A stretch of DNA of 64,000 nt from Ochrobactrum vermis (GTDB lineage: Bacteria > Pseudomonadota > Alphaproteobacteria > Rhizobiales > Rhizobiaceae), in assembly GCF_002975205.1 (NCBI RefSeq), contig NZ_PCOC01000001.1:930001-994000 (forward strand), read 5' to 3'. This document shows positions 26,128-35,226 of the stretch, piece after piece. The position numbers were made by a program, and so were the translations under genes. Each line of letters begins with the position of its first letter. The stretch's first letter is position 1. The notes under the pieces were generated by a model, which saw only the letters and a program-made list of their open reading frames with translations, ran no database searches and had not been told where the DNA came from.

Positions 26128-27225
26128 CTAGTCACCTGAATCTGAAGTTCGGTTCATTGTTTTTTGGCAGAAACGCTTGACCGAAGCGAGGATTTGGTCG
26201 GCGGATTTGACCCACTTATATGGGGTGGGGTTTTCGTTGTGGATTTCGATGAAGGTGTCAATGTCGGCTTCCAGTTCTGCGGTGGAACGATGTACGCCGC
26301 GCTGCAACTGCTTTCGTGTCAGTTCTGCGAACCACCGCTCTACCTGATTGATCCAGGATGCCGACGTTGGTGTGAAGTGAACATGCCAGTGTGGGCGGCG
26401 CGCGAGCCAGGCCTTGATCCTCGGCGTCTTGTGGGTCGCATAGTTGTCCATTACCAGATGCACGTCCGGCCCATTGGGCATTTCGGCGTCGATCCGCTTC
26501 AGGAAGTCAAGGAATTCAGTCGCCCGGTGACGCTTGTAGCAACGACCTATCACCGCCCCAGTGGCAATGTCGAGCGCGGCGAACAGCGATGTCGTGCCGT
26601 TGCGGACATAGGTATGGGTACGTCGTTCGGCGACACCTGGCGCCATGGGCAGCACAGGCTGCTCGCGATCCAATGCCTGGATTTGCGATTTCTCATCCAC
26701 GCAGAGCACAATCGCCCGGTCTGGTGGCGACATATAGAGGCCGACGATGTCCTGAACTTTATCGACGAAGAGCGGATCAGAGGAAAGCTTGAATGTCTCG
26801 GCACGATGCGGCTGCAAGCCAAATGCGCTCCATATCCGACGGATGGTGGTATGCGAGAGGCCGCTGTTAGCTGCCATCGAACGAATGGACCAGTGCGTGG
26901 CATCCTTGGGAGTGGTGTTCAATGTACGCTCGACAACTTCAGCAACCTGAGCGTCTGAAACAGTTCGCGGTCGACCCGTACGATATTCATCTGTCAGCCC
27001 TTCAATGCCATCTTGCACGAACCGGCGGCGCCACTTGCCAACAGTGTGCTCGTGAACACCCAGGCGTTCGGCAACGTCCTTGCTTTGCAAACCCTGCGCG
27101 CACAGCAATATCATCCGGCATCGATCTGACAAGGAGCGTGGCGCTCTATGCCGACGCACCTGAGTTTCAAGGAAATTTCTATCTGCGTCACTCAGAACGA
27201 TGACGTCCGCCTGCCTGCCAACCAT
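26128..27225 (-). CDS. IS630-family transposase
   Basis: A 365-residue transposase with an N-terminal helix-turn-helix ([22 protein letters not shown]), a second HTH/winged segment, and the DDE core: Asp177 (CVDEKSQ), Asp260 (VMDNYATH) and Glu296 (WINQVERWF), 35 residues between the last two as expected. No frameshift is seen, so it should be active. Its TAG stop codon is built from the TA target duplication plus one host base beyond the left end of the element. Confidence 0.95.
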   Translation of the reverse strand: MVGRQADVIVLSDADRNFLETQVRRHRAPRSLSDRCRMILLCAQGLQSKDVAERLGVHEHTVGKWRRRFVQDGIEGLTDEYRTGRPRTVSDAQVAEVVERTLNTTPKDATHWSIRSMAANSGLSHTTIRRIWSAFGLQPHRAETFKLSSDPLFVDKVQDIVGLYMSPPDRAIVLCVDEKSQIQALDREQPVLPMAPGVAERRTHTYVRNGTTSLFAALDIATGAVIGRCYKRHRATEFLDFLKRIDAEMPNGPDVHLVMDNYATHKTPRIKAWLARRPHWHVHFTPTSASWINQVERWFAELTRKQLQRGVHRSTAELEADIDTFIEIHNENPTPYKWVKSADQILASVKRFCQKTMNRTSDSGD

Positions 27226-27289
27226 TGGTCAAACTCCTGCACTTGTGACAGAAGAAGAACAAATGAAGCTTACTTTGGTTCCAGGTGAC
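26131..27289 (-). mobile_element. Complete IS630-family insertion sequence
   Basis: About 1,159 bases bounded by terminal inverted repeats beginning GTCACCTG (left) and ending CAGGTGAC (right), flanked by TA duplications at 26129-26130 and 27290-27291, the target duplication typical of IS630. Including the flanks, CTAGTCACCTG and CAGGTGACTAG are exact reverse complements. One intact transposase gene is inside. It lies between the SDR operon and the next ABC transporter operon, about 240 bases before the latter's probable -10. Confidence 0.93.
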
Positions 27290-27292
27290 TAG

Positions 27293-27591
27293 TGATGGGA
27301 TTCAAGGCGATTTAAACGGCACGGGCGATCCGTTCCGGTACTGAAGTTCCCATATGATTCGCAAGAATGGGTTCGCAAACAACAAACGCTCACCATTCTA
27401 GGTCTTTGCACTTCTCGCAGCATAACTGCGTCCATAAATCAGCTCCTCTCTGACATAATTAAAAAACGCGACGAACCACGACAAGGCTCAGACATATTTT
27501 TACGCGGTCCTTGCAAGAGTGTTCCATCTTGTATACTAGAATATATCAAGCCAGATGGAGTGCTGGCCATCATATGGGAGGAGTGATTTCA
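27293..27591 (+). promoter_or_regulatory. Promoter region of the PAAT-type ABC operon with GntR-type site
   Basis: TTGTATACTA at 27529-27538 fits the FadR-type GntR consensus T.GT..AC.A and overlaps TATACT (27532-27537), a strong -10; TTGCAA at 27511 is a possible -35 with a short 15-base spacer. The word ATCTTGTATACTAG (27526-27539) recurs with 12 of 14 matches in front of uxuA. The left part of the region holds nothing recognisable. Confidence 0.55.
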
Positions 27592-28425
27592 ATGAAAAAG
27601 TTGCTATGGGCAGTGGTGGCCGCTACGGCTATGAATGTGGTGCCTCTTGCTGGCTCGGCGCAGGCGCAGGAAGTTCCCGCACCCGGTAAGAGTGCGCGTA
27701 TCGACGCAATCAAGAACTCGGGTGAATTGCGTGCTGGCGTTCTCGCCAACCCGCCATGGCTTGTGGAAGACACCACCGGCTCTGGCCAGCCTTGGCGCGG
27801 ACCGGCTTGGACGCTTGCTCAGACCTATGCCGACAAGCTTGGCGTCAAACTGGTTCCTGTCCTCGTTTCACACGAAACCAAAGTGCCGGTTCTGGCCGCC
27901 AATCAGGTGGACATGACGATTTCGCCGCTCTCCATGACCAAGCAGCGGCAGGAAGTTGTTGATTTCGTCACCTATTCGCGCACGGCTTTGTGCGTGTTCG
28001 GCAAAGCGTCCAACCCCAAGGTTTCGGAAGCCAAGTCAGTTGACGATTTCGACAAGCCGGAAGTGACCATTGCCTATTTCACAGGCGGCGGTGAGGAGAA
28101 CTGGGTCAAGGAACGCTTTCCGAGGGCTACGCTTCGCGGTGTGACGAGTGCGGGAACGGCGGCCCCGATGGAAGAAATCATGGCGGGTCGTGCGGACGTT
28201 GCGCCGATCAATCGCATTCCCTTTGTGGCCCTCAGTCGCAATGTGAAGGGGCTTGAAGCACTGCCGCGCGCAAACAACTGTCAGGACAGCACCGAAGCTG
28301 TCAATGAAATCGGTCTGGCCATTGACAAGAACCAGCCAGAATATCTCGCATGGCTGAAAGCCGTGACTGAGCCGATGCTTCCAGAGCTTCTCAAGGAGGA
28401 AGAAGCAGAAGTCTCCAAAATGTAA
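27592..28425 (+). CDS. ABC transporter substrate-binding protein, family 3 (polar amino acid type)
   Basis: A 277-residue periplasmic protein with signal peptide MKKLLWAVVAATAMNVVPLAGSAQA. The mature part shows the SBP_bac_3 pattern: IKNSGELRAGVLANPPW, TLAQTYADKLGVKLVPV, and VDMTISPLSMTKQRQEVVDFVTYS. I start at ATG 27592 with GGGAGG 10 bases upstream; the signal peptide begins there. Although the family mostly binds amino acids, the neighbours uxuA/uxuB suggest a sugar acid or amino-sugar acid ligand. The usual ligand-carboxylate Arg (S.T..R.) is in this copy S.MTKQR. Confidence 0.9.
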   Translation: MKKLLWAVVAATAMNVVPLAGSAQAQEVPAPGKSARIDAIKNSGELRAGVLANPPWLVEDTTGSGQPWRGPAWTLAQTYADKLGVKLVPVLVSHETKVPVLAANQVDMTISPLSMTKQRQEVVDFVTYSRTALCVFGKASNPKVSEAKSVDDFDKPEVTIAYFTGGGEENWVKERFPRATLRGVTSAGTAAPMEEIMAGRADVAPINRIPFVALSRNVKGLEALPRANNCQDSTEAVNEIGLAIDKNQPEYLAWLKAVTEPMLPELLKEEEAEVSKM

Positions 28426-28439
28426 GCCATATGGACTTA

Positions 28440-28463
28440 GCGCGCGCCGGTTTTGGTGCGCGC
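28440..28463 (+). other. Intercistronic GC-rich hairpin
   Basis: GCGCGCGCC and GGTGCGCGC form a 9-bp stem (one G-T pair) in the 94-base gap between the binding-protein and permease genes, the same position as the hairpin at 7127. It probably protects or attenuates the mRNA. Confidence 0.5.
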
Positions 28464-28519
28464 AAATCACGTTCTGTTCAGGCAGGACTTTCAGGGTCCC
28501 GGATCTCTGGATATTGACA

Positions 28520-29185
28520 ATGGAATTCAATTTCAGCGCTATTCTTGATAGTTGGCAGTTCCTGCTCAGCGGCTTGGTGGTGACACTTCTGCTGGCCGCC
28601 AGCGTGAGTGTATTGAGCTTCTTTCTAGGGCTGCTGCTCACCGTCGCCCGCCTTTATGGCCCGAACTGGCTGAGCCGCATCACGATCTTCTACATCGATA
28701 CGATGCGCGCTATTCCGGTGCTGGTGGTTCTCGTCTGGGTCTATTTCGCCTTACCGATCACAACCGGGATCAATCTGCCACCGTTCTGGTCGGCGCTGTT
28801 CTCGCTGTCGTTGCATCTGGCCGCCTATGTTGCCGAAGTGATGCGCGCTGGCATCCAGTCTGTGCGCCCCGGTCAGGTGCGCGCCGGTCTGGCGCTCGGC
28901 ATGTCGCAGGCACAGGTCCTGCGCAAGATCGTGCTGCCGCAGGCTTTCGTGCGCATGCTGCCATCCTTTGGATCGCTGCTGTCGCTTGCGGTTAAGGATA
29001 CGGCTATAGCCACCGTGATCGCCGTGCCGGAACTCATGCGCCGTGCTGAAGCAATTGCCGGCCAGAAATATGCGCCTGTCGAGGCGTATACCACCGTAAT
29101 GATCCTTTATTTCATCATCATCTTCCCGCTCACCCGAGGCGTCGACATGCTCTATCGCCGCATTTCCTTCCTGGGGCGCTCATGA
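28520..29185 (+). CDS. PAAT-family ABC transporter permease (first)
   Basis: A 221-residue permease of the His/Glu/Gln/Arg/opine 3-TM type. The hallmark DTMRAIPVLVVLVWVYFALP (the FRGTPLLVQLF-like segment) and the EAA-type loop [29 protein letters not shown] are clear. ATG 28520 is preferred over a TTG two codons upstream. It overlaps the second permease by ATGA. Confidence 0.92.
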   Translation: MEFNFSAILDSWQFLLSGLVVTLLLAASVSVLSFFLGLLLTVARLYGPNWLSRITIFYIDTMRAIPVLVVLVWVYFALPITTGINLPPFWSALFSLSLHLAAYVAEVMRAGIQSVRPGQVRAGLALGMSQAQVLRKIVLPQAFVRMLPSFGSLLSLAVKDTAIATVIAVPELMRRAEAIAGQKYAPVEAYTTVMILYFIIIFPLTRGVDMLYRRISFLGRS

Positions 29186-29841
29186 GTTTCGATTGGTCTA
29201 TCATATGGAAAAGCCTGCCCGCCTTGGGCCATGGCGCCTTGATCACCATCGCGCTGACTGTGCTGACGATGCTGCTCGCAACGCCTTTGGGGATTCTGAT
29301 TGCGGTCATGCGTGAATCGCGCTTCAAAATCGTTGCGCTGATTGCGACTTGTTATGTGGAACTGCTGCGCAATCTACCAATCATTCTGGTCGTCTATTGG
29401 GCGTTTTATGTGCTGCCCATGATGAGCGGTCTTGCACTTTCGCCATTTCTGACCGGGCTTGTCGCGCTGGTCGCCAACAATGCCGCCTATAATTCGGAAA
29501 CGTTCCGCTCTGGTATCCGTTCAATCCGCAAGGGACAGACCGAGGCAGGCCTGGCGCTGGGAATGAGCGAGTGGACGGCTTTCCGTAAGATCGTGCTGCC
29601 GCAGGCTTCGCGCCGCGTTTTGCCGGTGCTGGCGACTACATGGGTCACGCTGTTCAAGGACACGTCGCTGGTATCGGTGATCGCGGTCGGCGATCTGGCT
29701 CATACGGCGCTGCAAATTCGCTCGCAGACCTTCCGCGTGATCGAGCTTCTGACCGCAATGGCGGCGATTTACTGGCTGCTGGGCTATCCGCAGGCCAAAA
29801 TTGTTGACTGGATTCACCGCAAGTACGGGGTTACCGAATGA
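29182..29841 (+). CDS. PAAT-family ABC transporter permease (second)
   Basis: A 219-residue paralogue of the preceding permease: [22 protein letters not shown] is the family segment and [20 protein letters not shown] the cytoplasmic loop. The two permeases form the heterodimeric channel. Its stop overlaps the ATPase start. Confidence 0.92.
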   Translation: MSFDWSIIWKSLPALGHGALITIALTVLTMLLATPLGILIAVMRESRFKIVALIATCYVELLRNLPIILVVYWAFYVLPMMSGLALSPFLTGLVALVANNAAYNSETFRSGIRSIRKGQTEAGLALGMSEWTAFRKIVLPQASRRVLPVLATTWVTLFKDTSLVSVIAVGDLAHTALQIRSQTFRVIELLTAMAAIYWLLGYPQAKIVDWIHRKYGVTE

Positions 29842-30611
29842 CATCTTCCAACACAACACCCGTAAAGACCGGCGACGTTGTTATTGAATATCGCAATGTC
29901 CGCAAATCCTATGGCACATTTGAAGCTCTCAAGGATGTCAGCCTGAAAGTGCATCGCGGACAGGTCGTGTGCCTCATTGGCCCGTCCGGATCTGGTAAAT
30001 CCACGCTGCTGCGCTGCACCAATGGTCTGGAAGCCATCAATGGCGGTGAGATCAAAATTGATGGCACCGTGCTTACGCAGGATCCGAAACAGGTTCGTGC
30101 CATGCGCCAGCGCATGGGCATGGTGTTTCAGAATTTCGAGCTTTTTCCGCACAAGAATGCGCTCGGCAATATCATGATGGGGCCGACCACCGTTTTGGGT
30201 CTGTCGGAAGGGGAAGCAAAAGAACGTGCTTTGGCTTTGCTTGCCAAGGTGGGGCTTTCGGACAAGGCGGAAAATTTCCCGTCCAACCTGTCAGGCGGAC
30301 AGCAGCAGCGCGTTGCCATCGCCAGAGCTCTTGCAATGGAACCGGAAGTCATGCTTTTTGACGAACCGACATCGGCGCTCGATCCCGAAACCATCGGCGA
30401 AGTGCTCAATGTCATGAAACGGCTGGCGGATGACGGAATGACCATGATTGTCGTGACCCACGAAATGACCTTCGCCCGGCGTGTTGCCGATCAGGTCGTG
30501 GTCTTTGCCGATGGGCAGATCATCGAACAGGGGCCACCGAAGCAAATTTTTGAAAATCCGAAAACTGCGCGCACGAAGGATTTCCTGAGCCATCTTGGCT
30601 GGGACGGCTGA
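29838..30611 (+). CDS. PAAT-family ABC transporter ATP-binding protein (GlnQ/HisP type)
   Basis: A 257-residue ATPase: Walker [11 protein letters not shown]-loop [13 protein letters not shown], signature [18 protein letters not shown], Walker [15 protein letters not shown] and H-loop [10 protein letters not shown]. These are the exact forms seen in glutamine/histidine-type importers. It is followed after 3 bases by the GntR gene, so transporter and regulator are cotranscribed. Confidence 0.95.
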   Translation: MTSSNTTPVKTGDVVIEYRNVRKSYGTFEALKDVSLKVHRGQVVCLIGPSGSGKSTLLRCTNGLEAINGGEIKIDGTVLTQDPKQVRAMRQRMGMVFQNFELFPHKNALGNIMMGPTTVLGLSEGEAKERALALLAKVGLSDKAENFPSNLSGGQQQRVAIARALAMEPEVMLFDEPTSALDPETIGEVLNVMKRLADDGMTMIVVTHEMTFARRVADQVVVFADGQIIEQGPPKQIFENPKTARTKDFLSHLGWDG

Positions 30612-30614
30612 CGC

Positions 30615-31331
30615 ATGGCAGTGCTTCCCGGATTGACGTATAATCCTGAAAAGCCGGTGCCTGGCGTGGGCGCTCCCCCCACGGTGGGAAGCATTCTCGA
30701 TGCTATTCGTAACGATATCATCACCCTGCGCCTCATGCCGGGCAAACGGGTTTCAGAAAACGAACTCGCCCGACATTTCGGTACGAGTCGCACGCCGGTC
30801 CGCGAGGCCCTGTTGCGGTTGGTCGATCAGGGGCTTGTGGAGGTCTGGCCGCAGCGCGGCACCTTCATCATGCCGATTTCACTGGCCGCCGTGCAGCGCG
30901 CGCGTTTCGTGCGCAATGCGGTGGAAGTTGCGGTTTTCAAACGTGCCGCCGAAGAAGGGCTTGCTGCGTCCATAATGGCCGAACTCGACGCCATCATCGC
31001 GATGCAGGAAGGTTCAAAGGATTCTCCTGAGGATTTCACCATCGCTGACGATGCCTTTCATCGCACCGTCGCCAATGGAATCCGGATGGGCGACATATGG
31101 AGCCTACTGGAACGGGAAAAAGCCCAGTTTGATCGTTTACGCTTTCTAAGCCTGCCCAATGTTACTCCCGTTGAATTGCTCATCGAGCAGCATAAGGCCA
31201 TGCTATCAGCTGTTAAACGCCGCGATCCGGCTGCGGCGGAAGCTGCCGTGCACGTTCATCTTTCGGAAGTTTTGAAAGTCACCGAACATTTGGCCCAGCG
31301 GTATCCCGATCTTATCGTCAACGACCTTTGA
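30615..31331 (+). CDS. GntR-family regulator with FCD domain (FadR subfamily)
   Basis: A 238-residue protein. The winged helix at about 27-95 (RVSENELARHFGTSRTPVREALLRL) is typical GntR; the C-terminal helical FCD domain (DDAFHRTVANG, then EQHKAMLSAV, VHLSEVL) keeps the Asp/His residues that bind metal and carboxylate effectors. It is the last gene of the transporter operon and is convergent with uxuB. Candidate sites lie at the transporter promoter (27529) and in front of uxuA (34045), so it likely coordinates uptake and breakdown. A sugar-acid effector is inferred. Confidence 0.92.
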   Translation: MAVLPGLTYNPEKPVPGVGAPPTVGSILDAIRNDIITLRLMPGKRVSENELARHFGTSRTPVREALLRLVDQGLVEVWPQRGTFIMPISLAAVQRARFVRNAVEVAVFKRAAEEGLAASIMAELDAIIAMQEGSKDSPEDFTIADDAFHRTVANGIRMGDIWSLLEREKAQFDRLRFLSLPNVTPVELLIEQHKAMLSAVKRRDPAAAEAAVHVHLSEVLKVTEHLAQRYPDLIVNDL

Positions 31332-31340
31332 ACGGCTGGA

Positions 31341-32792
31341 TCAATAAGTCTCCGCTTCATGTTGGATGGCCGCGACTATGCCATTGGTAAGCATCCGATT
31401 GAGACACGAAACCACCTGTTCGGCAAATGGCCCTTCCATCAGCGCGGGCGGCAGCAGGCCCGGCAATGCGGCATAAGCGGCAAATATATCTGATGCAGAT
31501 TTTGCATCGGCCAGCGCTGTGGTGATTTCTTCACCACGTGGATCATTCAGCGGATACGGCTGGCCATTCTCATGGTGACCCAGACCGTAACGCATCCACG
31601 CCGCTATGGCGAAAGCGAAGGCTGTGGTGTCACCGCCTTGTTCAATCAGTTCGACGGCTGGCGCAAAGATGCGCTGTGGCATTTTTTCCGAGCCGTCCAT
31701 GGCGATCTGGCGCGTTTGGTGCGCAATGGCCGGATTGGCAAAACGACCGGCCAGTGCCTGCGCATAAGCGTCCAGATCGACGTCCATCGCGGGCAGGGTC
31801 TGTGCTGCGGCGCGCAAATGGCGCTGAACCAGCCTATTGAGCGCCGCGTCCGCCATTACATCGCGTACATAGATCTTGCTCGAGAGAAACCCGGCATAGG
31901 CCAGCATCGAATGACTGCCATTGAGCATGCGCAGTTTCATCTTTTCAAAAGGGTGGACGTCTTGCGTAAAGATCGCACCCATCGCTTCCCATGCCGGACG
32001 TCCGGCAGGGAAATGATCCTGGATCACCCATTGCGAAAAGGCTTCCGTCTCAATTGCAGCCTCGTCTTCGCAACCGATGGCTCGTGCGGCGTCGGCGCGG
32101 GTCCGGTCCGTTGGTTGCGGCGTGATGCGATCCACCATCGTTGCCGGGAAAGCAACCTCTTCTGCGATGCGGTTCGCCAGTTCAGGGCCATGCGCGCGCG
32201 TCGCAAAATCGATGATCGCAGAGCGTAACAACGCGCCATTATCCGGCAAGTTATCGCAGCTTAAGACGGTAAATGGCGACAGGTCCAATTCGAAGCGTCG
32301 TTTCAGACCCAATGTGATGAGGCCAAGCACGCCTCTAGGCTGGTCAGGCGTTGCGAGATCGGCTCTGACAGCCGGATGCGAGGGATCGCAACCGCCGCCA
32401 CGCAAAAGACCGTAGCCTTTTTCCGTCACGGTGATGCTTACAATCCGGCACTTGGGCTCTGTCATGAAAGACAGCGCTTCAACGCCTGCAGTCCGTCCGG
32501 CAAGCACCTGTCTCACCGAACCGATGACGCGGCTTTCCTCACCACGCACGATCAGTGTGTAATAGCCATCTTGTGGATTAAGCGCCTCGGCCACGTCGGT
32601 TCCACGCAGCGAGACGCCGACGATCCGCCAGTCAGATGGTACTTGCGTCAGGGCTGCGTCGGTATAGGCGCCCAGATGCGCACGGGCAAAAGCGCCCAGT
32701 CCGAGATGCAGGATACCTGCATCGAGAGCCTGTGGATCATAAACGGGCCACGTGGCCCCATCCGTTGGGGTGCTTTTGGCCGATAGTCTCAT
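31341..32792 (-). CDS. uxuB: Fructuronate reductase / mannitol dehydrogenase family
   Basis: A 483-residue long-chain polyol dehydrogenase. Motifs: LGLGAFARAH (N-terminal nucleotide fold), SCDNLPDNG, and the active-site KMKLRMLNGSHS with the catalytic Lys and the Asn/His proton relay. Next to mannonate dehydratase, the reaction is most likely D-fructuronate to D-mannonate with NADH; mannitol or arabinitol oxidation is the alternative. The ATG at 32792 overlaps the uxuA stop; a GTG one codon earlier is also possible. Confidence 0.88.
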   Translation of the reverse strand: MRLSAKSTPTDGATWPVYDPQALDAGILHLGLGAFARAHLGAYTDAALTQVPSDWRIVGVSLRGTDVAEALNPQDGYYTLIVRGEESRVIGSVRQVLAGRTAGVEALSFMTEPKCRIVSITVTEKGYGLLRGGGCDPSHPAVRADLATPDQPRGVLGLITLGLKRRFELDLSPFTVLSCDNLPDNGALLRSAIIDFATRAHGPELANRIAEEVAFPATMVDRITPQPTDRTRADAARAIGCEDEAAIETEAFSQWVIQDHFPAGRPAWEAMGAIFTQDVHPFEKMKLRMLNGSHSMLAYAGFLSSKIYVRDVMADAALNRLVQRHLRAAAQTLPAMDVDLDAYAQALAGRFANPAIAHQTRQIAMDGSEKMPQRIFAPAVELIEQGGDTTAFAFAIAAWMRYGLGHHENGQPYPLNDPRGEEITTALADAKSASDIFAAYAALPGLLPPALMEGPFAEQVVSCLNRMLTNGIVAAIQHEAETY

Positions 32793-34009
32793 CACGCGTT
32801 TCCTGTCGTCAGCGGGTGCTCCAGCGCGGTCATGATTCCACGCAGTTCCGCCAGACCTTTCAGGCGACCGATGGACGGATAACCCGGTTGTCCGCGTCGT
32901 CCAAGATCGTCCAGAATATCTTGTCCGTGATCGGGACGGAACGGAATTTGACAGTCCTTCCGACCGGCTGCCTTGCGACGGCGTTCTTCGGCTAGAATGG
33001 CAGCGACCATGGCGATCATGTCCGTGCCACCTTCCAGATGACCTGCTTCATGGAAAGAGCCATACTGGCCCGCATCTTCAATTGTGACATTACGCAGATG
33101 CAGGAAATGGACGCGGTCGCCAAGACGTTGCATCATTCCAGGCAAGTCATTGTCGCGTCGGGTGCCAAGCGAGCCGGTGCAAAGCGTGATGCCGTTGGCC
33201 GGGATATCCACCGCTTCTATGATCTGGCGGTAGTCCGCTTCCGTGGACATGACGCGCGGCAGGCCGAGAAGCGGGAACGGTGGGTCGTCCGGGTGACAGC
33301 ACAGGCGCATGCCGAGTTCTTCGGCAAGCGGAGACACTTCCGAAAGAAAATCAATGAGATGACTACGCAGCCTGTCCGCGCTGATATTGTCATATTTGGC
33401 CAGATGCTCGCGCACATCGGCAAGGGAGAAGTTTTCGGCTGCACCCGGCAGACCGTAAACGGTATTGGCGGCGAGTTCCTCGCGCCGTGCATCGCTCATC
33501 GTTACAAAACGCTCTTTTGCAGCAAGCACCACATCGGCGGGGAAACTTTCGGCAGCGCCTTTGCGTTGCAGTATGTGAATGTCGAAAGTGGCGAAATCGA
33601 TAAGATCGAAGCGCATACATGTCGCGCCGCTGTCCAGACGGAAGGCAAGATCCGTGCGTGTCCAATCCAGCACCGGCATGAAATTATAGCAGATCACCTC
33701 TATGCCAGCGCGGCTTAGATTGGTCATGCTGGTTTTCCAGTTGGCGATATGGGTCTTCCAATCACCGGTCTGACGCTTGATATCCTCGGACACAGGCAGG
33801 CTTTCCACCACTTCCCAAGCGAGGCGAGAGCGCGCGCCGTCCTTCATGCGTCCGATCTGTGCTTGTCGCAACGCAATTTCATCGGCTGTCCAGATCTCTC
33901 CGGTCGGAACGTGATGCAGGGCCGAAACGACACCTTCCACGCCTGCCTGCCGCATATCGTCAACTGACGTCAGATCCTTTGGACCGAACCATCTCCAAGT
34001 CTGTCGCAC
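32792..34009 (-). CDS. uxuA: Mannonate dehydratase
   Basis: A 405-residue protein close to the UxuA length of 394. It converts D-mannonate to 2-keto-3-deoxygluconate, which enters the Entner-Doudoroff pathway. The TIM-barrel features match: MRQTWRWFGPKD at the start, GIEVICYNFMPVLDWTRTDL, metal-ligand segments LCCHPDDPPFPLLGLPR and HFLHLRNV, and FRPDHGQD near the end. It starts at GTG 34009 with GGAGG 6 bases upstream. It is cotranscribed with uxuB; no uronate isomerase gene (uxaC) is present in the window. Confidence 0.94.
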   Translation of the reverse strand: MRQTWRWFGPKDLTSVDDMRQAGVEGVVSALHHVPTGEIWTADEIALRQAQIGRMKDGARSRLAWEVVESLPVSEDIKRQTGDWKTHIANWKTSMTNLSRAGIEVICYNFMPVLDWTRTDLAFRLDSGATCMRFDLIDFATFDIHILQRKGAAESFPADVVLAAKERFVTMSDARREELAANTVYGLPGAAENFSLADVREHLAKYDNISADRLRSHLIDFLSEVSPLAEELGMRLCCHPDDPPFPLLGLPRVMSTEADYRQIIEAVDIPANGITLCTGSLGTRRDNDLPGMMQRLGDRVHFLHLRNVTIEDAGQYGSFHEAGHLEGGTDMIAMVAAILAEERRRKAAGRKDCQIPFRPDHGQDILDDLGRRGQPGYPSIGRLKGLAELRGIMTALEHPLTTGNA

Positions 34010-34402
34010 GTTTTTCCTCCATACATTATCCTCTGATTAGCAGATGGTAGACTAGTATGGAAGATAGAATAGATCAACATGACAGGCTGAATCGGCAAAG
34101 TTAACCGATAGAGTCAATGGACACGGCGGGCGCTCGCAGTACAATCTCCGACGAGGACACGAGTTTCATTCGTCAGAAAGGCACGCGGCTCAATTATGCA
34201 AGACACACTGTTAGCTGTTTCATGTGATCACGTATAGGACGCCCAGTTGGGGACCCAAGGACTGTCCTCACATAGTGACTGTCTGTCTCGGCATGGAGCA
34301 CGCGAGGGCAGAAATGCGTCTTGTCACCTTGGCGCGCCTGTTGCTACATAGACTAGCAACTGTGTTTAAATTTGGCTTTGTTGGCTCCATGAGGCGCCGC
34401 TT
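34010..34402 (-). promoter_or_regulatory. uxuA promoter region with candidate GntR site
   Basis: TGGTAGACTA (34045-34054) fits T.GT..AC.A, and CTAGTATGGAAGAT (34052-34065), read on the minus strand, matches 12 of 14 bases of the word at the transporter promoter (27526-27539). The remaining sequence to 34402 has no gene I can support. Confidence 0.45.
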
Positions 34403-35226
34403 TTGAGGATCGCGTTTGCGATTGTTACAAGCCTTCTTGCGACAGCGACGATAACGAGCTTGTTGAACAGGGCACGGCATTAGATTTTCGTAGAGTTCTC
34501 CGTGCAGCACCGGATGCGAAGTTGATCACCCTAAATAGCGGTGGCGGTAACGTTCAAGCCGGACTGTTGATTGCCGATGATATCAATCAGCGTAGTTTGG
34601 TGACTTACATCCCGAAAACAAGTAAATGCTTTTCCGCGCGTTCCTATATTTTCTTGGCTGGCAAGGAACGAAAGGCAGACGGCGCGCTCGGTGTTCATCA
34701 GATATCTTCGGATTCGCCGGACCTTGTCGGTGCTCAATTGGCGATATCTGACATAATTGAAGTGCTGAGCAGGTTTGATACTCTACCGGAAGTTATGCAG
34801 ATCATTTTCAAGACGCCGCCTGACGATATGTATGTATTCAGTCAGGCAGAGATTGAAGTGTTCAAGCTCAATCGGTCCGGTGATGAACAAACAATAGTTA
34901 ATTCACCGGAGGCAAGTGTCTTTTCTACCGGAAAAAATAGCGATGTACTGAAAACTGAGAAACCGCAACTGGTGTTTCAACCATTGTCCGGCTCAGCAGC
35001 CCACCGTTAAAACCCAATCTGTAGCGAAGCTCTCACCGTTGGAAGAACTTACCAAACCTCCGAACAGAATAGGCCCTGTACACAGGACTGGATCTCTTCG
35101 GGGAAGACATATATCGACTATTCGCGTCAATGATGCCGCGGCGTGTGCCAAAAGCTGCCTCGCAATGAACGGACACTCTTTCAATAACGTGACAGCATTA
35201 CAATCGCTGCACAGCGATTTCAAATA
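34403..35226 (+). pseudogene. Decayed ClpP-like periplasmic protein gene with PAN-like tail
   Basis: Three frames carry pieces of one protein. A signal-peptide-like stretch (LRIAFAIVTSLLATATITSLL) starts at TTG 34403 but stops soon after. A ClpP-like domain in another frame runs to 35010: KLITLNSGGGNVQAG, then SKCFSARSYIFLAGKERKADG and LGVHQIS, as in COG3904 proteins, where CFSAC..IFLAGKERK is usual. A third frame after about 34990 reads NDAAACAKSCLAMNG, like a PAN/apple domain start. The region between signal peptide and domain is missing. At least two frameshifts and a Cys-to-Arg change at the active-site segment indicate a pseudogene. Confidence 0.65.
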
